Source: Isoetes taiwanensis
Taxonomy: Eukaryota > Streptophyta > Lycopodiopsida > Isoetales > Isoetaceae
Assembly: GCA_021234155.1 (NCBI GenBank)
Contig: JAJEKV010000004.1
Location: forward strand, 3,032,819-3,096,818
Reading direction: 5' to 3'
DNA: 64,000 bases
The notes under the pieces were generated by a model. It searched no databases. It was not told the origin of the DNA and saw only the letters and a list, made by a program, of their open reading frames with translations. The translations under genes were made by a program, and so were the position numbers. Below are positions 47,527-57,666 of this stretch, piece by piece. Position 1 is the stretch's first letter. Each line of letters opens with the position of its first letter.

Positions 47527-49011
47527 ATGCAGTTAGTTTCATGGAATGTCCAGGGAGTAGCCTTTTTTCCCTCTCAAGCGGAGTCATATTTCTTTTTACT
47601 TATCTAGATTGTATGCTCAGTTTGTACATCTCCAAGAGCATGTGTCGCAAGGGAGGCGTATCAACGCTTGCAGATATGATTGATCAACATCTTAATGTCC
47701 TTATTGCAGCAGCTGATTTTGCTAATGCAGGGGTGGAGATAGCATGTATTTCTTTCTTACCAGTTATATTCACTCAGGTTGATTGTTTTGGTCGTTGGGC
47801 CCTATATGTGTCATGAATATAGGGTTAAGTATGGTCTAATTAATATTTATGCTCGCAGCAGGCCCCATCCGAGAGCTTCATTATGGGCCTCTTTGCAAGT
47901 TAAGGTGCTCAGTCTAGGCCACGACATTTATGGCTTCTTATTGGAAATCTTAATATGGTGGAAGTGGAGTCTGAGGGCTACCTCTATGGTGGTGTTTGGT
48001 TTTGAACGCCAGAAGCGGTTCCATCTACTCCATGACTGCATCCTCTTGAAAATGGATGGTGAAGGTGCCTTTACCTGGTGCAATGGTCAGGTTGATGGGG
48101 GCCGCGCAAGCTCCCGGTTGGATAGAGCTTACTGGAATGCAGCTGCGACTATAGCACTTCTAGGTCTCTTTTAATCCTACCTCAGAGACAATTCAGTTTC
48201 ATACCATCATCCGCAATTCCTTTTAGATGAGCCTCTATAGCAATGGCATCCCCAAGGACATGTTTTCATTTGAATGTAAAGTTCTTGAAGAATGATGACT
48301 TTGAAGAAGTCTGCAAGAATATTTGGACAGCTGCTTTTAGCCAATTTTGAGGGATGGCTGACATAGTAGATACACTTGCAAGGGTCAAAGGTTTTGCCAA
48401 ATAGTAGGGCTGAGAGTCTGCAACATTAGGTCACGCTTTACTAGACACTTTGTATCAGGGTCTACTTCATTCTCGACAGGGACTTCTTCCAGGTGCTCAT
48501 GATCGAGATATTCTGGCATATATCCAAGCATTGAAGGAGGAGCAAATTCAACAGGCAAGGACCAAGGCAGATCTGCAGCGATCTCGTGTTGGAGACCATT
48601 GTACAAGCTTCTTTTGTGTAGCTAAGAGACATCGCATGACATCAACCATGTCTTCATTGCTTTTTATAGATGCCTGGGGGCTAATAAAGCTAGCAGAACT
48701 CAAGCAACATTTGCATAACCATTTCTAAACATTTTCTGCTTAGGAGCATCTTCCCTTTCAGTCAGAAATGCGAGATGTAATTTTGTCTAGGACTTCCCCC
48801 ATCACCTTTGACAAGCAACACATGTCAATAGAGGTGGCTATAATGGCTGATGATTTAGGTTCGGCAGTCTTTGAACCAAAAGAGGCAAGTGTCAAGGTTT
48901 GGATGATTTATCAATTGAGTTCTTTCAGGAGTATTGAATGGCTGGTGCCAGATGTGTATGATGCTTTCCGTGCTTTTGAAAATCTGCTGTCTTGGATAGA
49001 ATTCTAAACAC
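47527..49011 (+). mobile_element. L1-type LINE, endonuclease and RT N-terminus, degenerate
   Basis: Begins MQLVSWNVQGV, the classic LINE endonuclease start. It continues in shifting frames with QEHVSQG, a GLINIYAR-type segment, and FTWCNGQVDGGRASSRLDRAYWN at 48060-48135 (split across notation), the endonuclease C-terminal pattern. Then come QRSRVGDHCTSFFCVAK (48575-48630) and a (D)G(L)PIEFFQEYW-type block near 48900-48935 from the RT N-terminus. Many stops and frameshifts. It is cut at about 49015, where the duplicated DUF7796 segment begins, so the RT core and 3' end are missing. Confidence 0.7.
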
Positions 49012-49015
49012 ATGA

Positions 49016-49584
49016 GATTTGTGAACATTCATTCAGAGCTTGCTTTTGTTAAGCAATTAGAGATTGCTCATGTTAAGGTTGAGTTTCAACCTTTGCCTTT
49101 CTGCATTTTGAGCCATAGATTCTTTCCTTGGTCTCCAGGGAGGTGGGAGGCCCCAATAGTTTCTATGAATTCTACTGGGGATTTGGGTGGTGCATATTGT
49201 CGCCTGTGTACACCTGCTTTAAGTGGATCGAGGGCAAATTCTTTTGTTGAAGGATTAGATAAATGGGTTGGTTGGTTTCCAAACAAAGGAAAGAAGGTGG
49301 AGCTATGTAATGGTGCTCAAGCTCAATGGGAGCCACATTGGGAGAACATTGTAGATGAGATATTAGGTAATGACCTAGCTAAAGTTAGACGGAACATAAA
49401 CAACTTACCACTAGTTGATTGCAATTTGAATCTATCTGACTTTCAACACAAGTGGGATACTTGGGTGGTCCATCGTTCTAGGAAATTTGTCTCCAATATC
49501 ATAAGAGCCAAGGATAGAACGAGTTATTCATTTATGGATCATGTGTTGTATCCAGATAAATTAGACCCTTCAATTTGTCTATGA
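49016..49584 (+). pseudogene. Duplicated 3' fragment of the DUF7796 gene
   Basis: Matches exon 3 of the 27303-28640 gene from its residue FVNIHSELAF to the end, with a few substitutions (for example CRLCTP versus CRPCTP). A one-base deletion at about 49465 turns TWDGPSFQEIC into TWVVHRSRKFV and lengthens the C-terminus. It has no promoter, no exons 1-2 and no anchor. It begins abruptly inside a LINE. Confidence 0.92.
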
Positions 49585-49999
49585 CGGAATTCGCAAGGAC
49601 CAAGAGGAATACATTTCATCTTCACCGTTCCTCAACTTGATAATTGGAAGACTAAAAAAGTTCAGACTTGATAATTTGAAAGTGAATAAGCTGTAAAGAT
49701 ATAAATATGGATACTTATCAGAATCTGCTCTAGGTGGTAATAGATTATAGTCTGAATGACGCCTTATAACTGCTCCCATTTCAAATTCACAGATGGATGC
49801 ACTCCTGCCATGTGAAATTGTAGCTACTTCTCAAAGTAATGAAAGTTTTTCTTTGTTCCTCAGAAAGAAAATTTTGCATATGAAGTAGGATGATTGTAAC
49901 ACCACAAGTTTTGGTAGGGCCACAATGTAGAAGTAGTTTATATGTGCATTTTTATATGGTGACATAAGATATTATGTTTGATTTTAATTGGTTAATATT
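49585..49999. repeat. Block B continuation (3' flank of the DUF7796 copy)
   Basis: Same order as 28641-29121, ending in TTAATATT at the start of the 7.1-kb insertion. Confidence 0.9.
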
Positions 50000-50204
50000 T
50001 GTTGAAATAATATCATGTCACCATGGTTAGAATGAAATAATGTGTCACAATGGTTGTTAGAATAATAATATGTATATAGCATGTGGCAACCATAGGCTAT
50101 TCTGACCGACAAAGCCAGGTTATAAAACAGAAAGAAAAAGCCAGGATCGTGACACAGATGGAAACACGATCTGCTAAGAGAAGACTGCCGGGCGGATTTG
50201 CTCA
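50000..50204 (+). mobile_element. LTR fragment, forward orientation
   Basis: The first 205 bp of the same LTR that lies inverted at 50282-50847; identical over most of its length. Ends at GGATTTGCTCA. Confidence 0.9.
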
Positions 50205-50267
50205 TTCTCACCCCTACACCACTGGAAACTATCCCGGTGTGGTTAAGCACCTTTTACTTGGGACCAT

Positions 50268-50280
50268 GGCTCTGATACCA
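50268..50280 (-). promoter_or_regulatory. Primer-binding site of the inverted LTR
   Basis: Minus strand TGGTATCAGAGCC, complementary to initiator-Met tRNA, directly after the LTR end at 50282. Confidence 0.88.
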
Positions 50281-50281
50281 A

Positions 50282-50847
50282 TGAAAAATTCTGTATATTT
50301 ATCCTTTCAATACTTCATTCAATGATGCCGAACTAATTTAGACAGATAAATCTGAGCTGTAATATGGCTTATCTTACTGTCCGCGATTCGCTACTATCAG
50401 GCAATTCCGGGTAACAAACCCAGAGCATATGCATAACAACCCAGCAAAAAGAAATCCAGACTAGAATAAGTCCGGGCAACTAACCTCAGCTTTCAGCAAC
50501 AGTAACTGGATTCGGCAGCACAGATTACCTTAGCCGAACCTTAGCCGAAACACAAGTATGGCAGGATTCGGCAGCGCTTGTACACCTTCAAATCTCCTTC
50601 TTCTGTCAGCAATTAACCATCTGGATTCGGCCGATTTCTCTGAGCAAATCCGCCCGACAGTCTTCTCTTAGCAGATCGCGATTCTACCTGTGTCACGATC
50701 CTAGCTTTTTCTTTCTGTTTTATAACCTGGCTTTGTCGGTCATAATAGCATATGCTTGCCACGTGCTATATACATAATATTATTCTAACAACCATTGTGA
50801 CACATTATTTTATTCTAACCATGGTGACATGATATTATTTCAACACT
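50282..50847 (-). mobile_element. Complete LTR, inverted orientation, with internal 3' end
   Basis: Minus strand TG...CA, 566 bp, preceded (50848-50905) by the tail of an internal region and the polypurine tract GAAGGAGGAG, and followed by a primer-binding site. An LTR with polypurine tract on one side and primer site on the other is the same junction type as 40890-41482. The LTR sequence differs from the copia-1 LTR. Confidence 0.85.
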
Positions 50848-50910
50848 CCTCCTTCATGTCACATTGATCCCAACTCCAAGTTTGTGCTTCTTACATTTGT
50901 CTTCTCGTAA

Positions 50911-53900
50911 GGAAGGAAGGAAGGAAGGTATTTTTATCGTCCACGGAAACCAATCGGTCTATGGGACCCAATACAAAAGCGCAGCAAGCGGATTACTACC
51001 CGGATTAAAAAACTCCCCCGCCCCGAAGGGTTTTCGAGGGAAAAACCGTGGCAGCAATCAGCCTGCTGACAAACTGTTCCAATATACAAAATGCAAAAAC
51101 ACACAAATATATACACTCATGCCCCGCACCCGTAGTGCTTGATCAGCGGGCAGCCAGGCGGGGGCAAAGGTGAGCTCGCAGATCTAGTACCTCCTGAATG
51201 TACGACCCCAGAGCATGTACTGACGGTGTGTTCATCAGCAAATGTAGGGACAAGTCCGGCCGTATTAAGGTAGCATATCTGGCCCGGATCTGACTGAATG
51301 CTGGGCAACTCTAGAAAGTGTGAGACTCATCCTCAATGGCACCCGTTTGACAGCACTGACAGAGCCTGTCCTGGCGGGGCTCCCCAATCCACCTACCCAT
51401 CTCGATGCAAAGATGGTGGGCACCTGTGTGAATGGAGGCAATGAGTGCATTATTGCTTTTTCAGTAATTTGGGAGCGCGGGTAGATTTGCGGGCCCAGGG
51501 CTAACACTGGGGTTGATGTGCTCCTTGTAATGGGCCGCGTTTTGATCTGCTCTAGAGCGGGGTCCCGAGAGCTTGCCAAGGAAGCAAGCGTCCGGGTACT
51601 CCGTGGGGCTATCACGATCGGCCTCTGTGTCCACTGCATGCACATTGCTCTCTGCCGCACGTTCCATCCGGCAAACCAGCGATCTCTCTTACCCCTCCAA
51701 CAAATTTTCCGAGCCAAGGGCCCATTGCCACGGCGTAAGAAGGTGTGGGGCCGAGCATCACCCATAATAACTACTTTACGAAAATAGGCGATGTATCTAT
51801 CAAGGGCTGCGCTAAAGCGGCAAGAATCGGTTTCTGCGGCGAGAATCGATGGGGGTGAAGGTTTCACCCCAAGTGCCCATGCCAAAATGCCTCGCACACT
51901 TTTGCTCCAAGTCATTCCGGGTCGCCAAAGAGGCAGCCGGGCCCCAAACCTCGACCCGTCTGAAGGGCGGGCTTCGACCCGGTGCGAAGCGATGTGGTGA
52001 TGGCTCCAATCATAGAGCTACGCACGGTGATGTTGTTTGCATGGCAAAGCGCTTTCGGCCTTTGTCACCATAGCGGATGGACACCTCCCAACAGGCGAGG
52101 AGGGGAACTCCACCCCTAGGTACTTGTAGGTGGGCGTGACCTCTGTGCCGCCCCCAATATGTGAATCTGAGACGGCGTGGGGTGGCGTGAAGAGGATATG
52201 AGAACCACCCGGTCTTGGCGATTCATGTCATGTCCATTGAGAATGTGTCTAGGGCATCCATATGAGGATCGCATAGCTTGCGGGGTGTGGCGAGGAAGGT
52301 CAACATCGTCCGGATAGATGAGTGGCGGATGACCAGTGTAAAAGGCGTATGCCATCCTCCCATGCTCGATAAGCCGGGGGCTCTAACCGATCAATGTAGA
52401 GGCCAAAAGTCTTTGGTGAGAGGGTCACCCTGGGACCCCAATACTACTTGGTGAATGCTTGGCCCGTCGGCCGCATCCTGCCAAAACAACCCTCATACGA
52501 CTGTATATGACATTACGCACAGGCAGCGGCAGCGTGATTGACGCGCAGTCTAGCCCATAGCTTTTCGGGGGACCGTATCAAAAGCAGCGAAGTCCACAAA
52601 GCGGCAATGCAAGTCTGCGGCCGATGGTTCGGTGTCTTCAATCGGTGCCGCGGTGTAAAGATATGGTCAATCGTTGAGTGGTGGGGTCTAAAGCACGCTT
52701 GTGTGAGGGATCCTTTTATCTAGCGCCTCTGCCGGTCAAGCTGGCCGCTTTCGAGAATGCCGATAGCGGTTTGGCAAATCTTGAGGCGACCATGATGATC
52801 GTCCGTAATTGGGCGGACGGTGTGGGTTGCCCGCCTTATGAATGGGGACAACCCCGCTTGTGGTCCATTGTGGGAAACCTTCTGCAATGCTCGTTGAGCG
52901 AGGGGTAGTGAGGATCGGCACCGGCTGTCTACCCGCCCATTTGAGTAACTTCCTACCGATACCATCGAGGTGTTGCCTTCCCATTAGCCCGACCATTGCA
53001 GGCCCTCCACAACATCCTCCTCCGCGAGAACCAATGGGGGGCCATCCTGGGGGGGTATGGGCGTCTGGCGTCCCTGGTGGGTCATAGAGCTGCTTTGCAA
53101 ATCGTTCCCCACTACCCGGGTGTGATGTCCCTTGTAGGGTTGGCTGGCCTTGAAGCACTCTGGCGCAAAAGTTCGAGGATGAGTGTCAGTGGGCGAACAT
53201 CTCCCCCGATGCACGGCAAGGTGCCTTTGTCTCCTTCGGATGGGCGCATGCTTGTGTGGTGGCCTCGCAAGTGGGTACACGGATCCAAAATGTGGCGATT
53301 TTGGCGCTTGCGTTCTTTACACTCCGCATCAAACCACCGGTTGCGGAAATGTTGTTGCCCCGTCGGCGGCGGCGGGGTCTGCCAAAGCACTGTCCATTGC
53401 ATCCCGTAATATCGAAGTCAAGCTGAATGCAATCTGCTGCTCTAGTGTGGGGGTCCGTAGAATTGCCGGGCGAGGCGTCCATGAGCATCTCGGCGTAGTC
53501 CTCTGCACGCTCATAATCTAGTGGCCCGAGGATGGGATGGGCTGGCATAGTGGGGGTTACGGCGACTTGCCAAACCATGTGTAAATAAAGTGGGAGGTGA
53601 TCACGAGTCGACCTCCTCATCCCGATTGTCGGTGCCCACCCGTAAAAGCTTGTTGATGAGATGCATATCTTGCGCAACTTCTGAGCACATAGTCCACCAC
53701 ACTAGACCCTCCCCGCGATTGTCTGTCTGCAGTGCACTTGCACTTGCGGCGGGGGGCGCGGATGAGCCATTGCAAATTATCAAGTCAAAAATACCACATA
53801 GCGGGGAGCAATGTCTGCAAAGCGAGTGACCTGGCTGTCATCCGATCCTCATGGCCAGACTGCCTCTGCGGGACATAGCTGCAGGACATCGTCAGCGAGG

Positions 53901-54690
53901 AGGTCAAGTCTCATGGGCTGCTCTACTCCTGTCCGTGCATTGAAATCCCCAAGAAGGATGACCCTACCCAGCCGCTTTGGCTGTATGTATGTCATCATAT
54001 AGATCGACATAAGGGTCCATCCTATCGCATCGAGAGTGGCTGCGATAGAAGGTGCTCTGCGTAAGGGAAATAACAATGACGAAAAAAGAGGGTTGCCACT
54101 GGTATTATGCACACGAACCCACAAGTACCGATTGTGTCTGGCTATCTTCTGGAGGGTAACCGAATGTGCCAAGGTTGTCCGGTAGTAGCAAGCAACCCCA
54201 TCATGACCCCTCTGTCCTGTACAGGTATTGAAGACCGAGAAATGTTGGTAACCTGGCGGATCGGTGCTTTGTGTCCGGAAGATGCTCCCATGTCTCCATG
54301 AGAAAGAGATGAGATCCATATCGGCTGCCACGGGTTGAGAATGTCCCCATACGCTAAGGGAAGCCTCGACAATTCCATGAGACCACCCGGGAGGCACAAT
54401 TCCTATTTGTCGGCGTAGGTGGTATGCGTAGTCGTAAGGGGGAGGGCAGGGAAGGGGAGGGCCGGGGAGAAGTAGATGGAGCCGGAGGCGCGATGTGGTC
54501 AGAGGGCGTGGAGTCGTGAGGGAGCAGGAGGAGGCGAGGAGAAGGGGGTGGTAGGAGAAGCGGCGGGCCACGCTCAGTGCGGTTGGGATTTGCGAGGTTC
54601 CGCAGCAATAGCGGTGGCGAAAAATGTGCAATCTGCCCGGAACCAATCTTGTGGCACCCCTTGGTGGCGGATGCCTCTAACCTTGACAAG
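50911..54690 (-). mobile_element. GC-rich LINE, degenerate, with (TTCC)n tail
   Basis: Minus-strand order: VVSWNCRGFP (endonuclease start, about 54360), LGRVILLGDFNARTG (about 53940), RT with FVDFAAFDTVPR (about 52590), PLSPKTFGLYIDRLE (about 52410), IYPDDVDL in place of YADD (about 52325) and PTYKYLGVEF (about 52125), then CQCCQTGAIEDESHTF (zinc motif, about 51350), and a (GGAA)n tail at 50911-50928. The motif set matches the LINE at 6-10 kb, but base composition is visibly much richer in G and C. Multiple frameshifts; the active-site Ala is Pro. Inactive. Confidence 0.82.
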
Positions 54691-55917
54691 CTCCTGTCTG
54701 CGTGCCTCTGTTGTAGGGGGTGAGGTCGGTCCGCGTCTGGGGGGCGTCCCCTTCAACATCTTGCCCGGCGCTAATATGGCATCCGCGCACTGCGCGCATC
54801 CGCAACCACGAATATGACAATGCGGTTACGACCAGTGGCCCGAGCCCCATGGCGGGCCTGCTTGGGAAAATGGTAGCCCGGGGAATGTCATCCGTCGAGA
54901 ATGTGTGTTGGATGTTGTGGGCGAAGACTCTCCCCCCTCCTCTTTCGGGCATGCCTCGGACTACGGTGTGGCCTCTTCGTCTGCGCTCTTGGAGTTCTGC
55001 GGACTGCGGGTCAAAAGTGGGGGCGGGGGCTGTCTTTGGGGTGGTGGTGGTGGTGGGCAGGATGGCGTGGGGTGGCTTGAGTCTTGGGGCGGCGGTCGTG
55101 GTCTGGCTGTAGCGGCAAGAGATTAATGCATCTTGGGGGGTTGCGGGGGGTGCGCCCGGCAGCGTCCTCGGCCTTGTGAAGTCGGGAGCATAGCTCTTGC
55201 GGGGAGCTTCTTTGCTTGGCCATCTCACATGCCCTTCTTTGCGGTGACTATGAACCTCGGTAGGGAGACCTGGCCTGTCTATGGATGGGCGCCAGCCCTA
55301 GAGCTCCGGGCTCGGGCTGAGTAGCGAGGGCGTGCTCGAGCCCGGCCACCGCGGGGTCGAGCCGAGGGGCTCCTCAACCTCGGCCAGGAAATCGCGTGAC
55401 CATCGTCTCGTGCATTGCCAGCTCCCTCTCTGTGTCATGGTGTCGAGTGATGAACCGCGAGTCGGCGGGCTCGCGTATCGGCGAACTCTGCACGGCTTTG
55501 TTGCCGTTCGAAGTGTGCCATGCCAAGGCCATCTTCTCGTGTTGTGTGCGGGTCTCGGACACGTGATGCGATTCTTCGACCACGGTTGCTAGCCGAGCAC
55601 ATGGGGTGTCGAGAACTCCATCTCCGCGCCATACCCGGCTGGGGGCAGACGCTGTTAGCCTCAATCACGGCACCTTTGTTAGCCTCCCGCCCGGCTTTGG
55701 CGTGGCTCAATTCTCTGCTTAGAGGCGAGGAGTTCTGTGTGATGGGAGCAATCAATCCCTTCCCGGTTTGGGCTGGCCGCGTTGAGGGGCCTTCAGGAGC
55801 CTCCCTTCTTCATGGAGGATGACTCTCCCCTGTCCATGATGGCTGATCGGGACCGTTTGCGTGGCGGCCCCTCGCCTTGGTTTTTCCAGGCTGGCCCATC
55901 TTCTGGGGCCATGACTT
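54691..55917 (-). other. GC-rich region upstream of the LINE endonuclease
   Basis: Minus-strand Pro/Thr/Arg-rich open frames (54677-55228 and 55435-55755). The second (SHAKAGREANKGAVIEA) looks helical. They may be ORF1 and the leader of the GC-rich LINE, but no diagnostic domain is visible. Long ORFs on both strands are expected at this composition. Confidence 0.35.
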
Positions 55918-56124
55918 CCAAAGTTTGAGGGGTCTCTGGATGTAAAAAGTGTGCCCAGAATCCAATTTGGGGACTCAAAATCGCGGTCAGGGCACCTTTT
56001 GGGGGTTTGGGGGTTTTGGGGGTTCCAAAGTTTGAGGGGTCTCTGGCTGCGAAAAGAGTGCTCAGAATCCAATTTGGGGACTCAAAATCACGGTCAGAGC
56101 ACCTTTTGGGGGTTTTGGGGCTAA
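55918..56124. repeat. 107-bp tandem duplication
   Basis: CCAAAGTTTGAGGGGTCTCT at 55918 and 56025, each followed by CAGAATCCAATTTGGGGACT and CACCTTTTGGGGGTTT. Confidence 0.9.
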
Positions 56125-56302
56125 AGAGATTGTAAACCCTAGCGAGAGAAAGCCAAAAAAGGGCAAATCAAGGGGGCTCTATGCAAGGGCAGTGAGGGCA
56201 CTAGAGAGAGAGTGAAGGCGCTAGAGAGAGAGTGAGGAGGGCGCTGGACGCTGGCTGGGAGAGTTGATGGACAAGTTAACGATACTATGGAGGAAGAACT
56301 AG

Positions 56303-56930
56303 TCACATTGGAATAGAGGCAATACAAGGTAGCAAGTGGAAGGCCTTAGTGAACATGTCTGCAATTTGATTATCTGTTGACATATATACTACCTGTATTA
56401 ATCCTTTCTGAACCAGATCTCTAACAAAATGCATGTGCAGTTCAATATGTTTTGTTCTTTCGTGCATTACCGGATTTTTAGTCATTGCTATGCAACTCAT
56501 GCTATCACTGTACAACTGCACTGGATTATCTTGTATTATCCCTAACTCTCCCAACAATCCTTTTAACCACATAATTTCTTTAGCTACAAGGGATATTGCT
56601 GCATATTCTGCTTCTGCTGAGGACATGGCAACTGAAGACTGTTTTTTACTTCTCCAGGATATAGCTGCTCCTCCTAACATAGTAACATAACCTGAGGTGG
56701 ATTTTCGAGAATTTGTATCTCCTGCCCAATCAGCATCTGTATATGCCTTTAGAATAAAGTCAGCTTCTTTATCCCACTTGTATTCAAGACCATCATTAAG
56801 TGTGCCTTTCAAATATCGAAGAACTCATTTTGCTGCAAGCCGGCTTAGAAAATTAACTGCCTAGGAAATGTCAGGACGTGTACTGTTTGCGACATAGAGT
56901 AAGCAACCAAGTTGAGAAAATGAGCATTCT
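56303..56930 (-). pseudogene. Copia RT-end and RNase H fragment
   Basis: On the minus strand LGCLLYVANSTRPDIS (RT C-terminus) is followed by stops in the connecting stretch. The RNase H domain then runs 56812-56303: AYTDADWAGDTNSRKSTSGY, SSAEAEYAAISLVAKEI, SDSMSCIAMTKNPVMHERTK, DNQIADMFTK. It is a different copia lineage from copia-1 (YKWDKEADF, WRSKKQSSVAM). The domain keeps its acidic residues, but both ends are cut: on the left by the GC-rich DNA, on the right next to the tRNA-like gene. Confidence 0.9.
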
Positions 56931-56939
56931 ATAATCGGG

Positions 56940-57011
56940 TGGACAGGCTGGGGATCGAACCCAGGACCTCTTGCTTGTAAGCCAAGTACTCTACCACTGA
57001 GCTACCGACCC
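56940..57011 (-). tRNA. tRNA-Val (UAC)-like gene
   Basis: 72 nt on the minus strand. It has an A box (TAGCTCAGTGGTAGAG), the anticodon loop CTTACAA (anticodon TAC), and a B box (GGTTCGATCCC) in a T arm with a perfect 5-bp stem CTGGG/CCCAG. The acceptor stem (GGGTCGG with CCTGTCC) has one mismatch and two G-U pairs, and the anticodon stem has one G-G. It is therefore either a diverged gene or a tRNA-derived pseudogene. No intron, no encoded CCA. Confidence 0.6.
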
Positions 57012-57666
57012 TTTGATGGGCTATTGGCACTCCTCCACTGAGTCATTCTTCATGTGTGCCCATTACACATGCTCCAACATTCCAGCAATATTATATGGTT
57101 TCCATTAAGCATAAGATATCTCATATGAAGGGGAAACCAAATACTTGTCAAGCTATCATTCAATATGTAAATATTTATTCCATTCGAGAAAATAGATTCT
57201 TTCATGTGCAAATCTTACAATGTTCAAAGGGAGGTCTAGGTCATATATTTTAAAATTTACCTAATTAATATGCTTGAGACATAAAGAGATATTCTCTGCA
57301 TGGTTTGTGTGCATTTCATTTGTAACTTGGTAAGCCCATGACCTGCTATTTGTTTTTGTTTATGCAAAGGTTGACTATTAGACACAAGTTTTGGTGGGGC
57401 CATGACATGGTAGTATAATATGGTCTACATTTGGAAAGTATAAGGCATCTCATGTGAAGAAAGGTAAACATCTTTCAAGCTATATTTTTTAGTTGAATAT
57501 GCTAATATTTATCAAGTTTCAATGCCGCCTACAAGCTTGATTTGTGCAATCATATGCTAACAGATATATTTTGCTCCCATGTAGCATGTGGCTTCTCTTT
57601 CCAAACTCTTCTTTTTGCATAGCATTCATATGTAGCAGAATAACAGGGGGTTTCCTTTGTATTTTT

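Larger units (their letters stand above)
50000..57087. mobile_element. 7.1-kb nested insertion in block B
   Basis: Starts TGTTGAAATAAT and ends CCAGCA, flanked by ATATT at 49995-49999 and 57088-57092. Block A has the uninterrupted site (29117-29121). TG...CA ends and a 5-bp duplication fit an LTR retrotransposon, but the right end does not match the LTR seen on the left. It contains an LTR palindrome, a GC-rich LINE, a tandem repeat, a copia RNase H fragment and a tRNA-like gene, so it is a mosaic. Confidence 0.7.

Noticed and set aside
51461-55755. Many long ORFs on both strands in the GC-rich region
   Set aside because: High GC removes stop codons. Only the minus-strand frames carry LINE motifs; the plus-strand ORFs are shadows.
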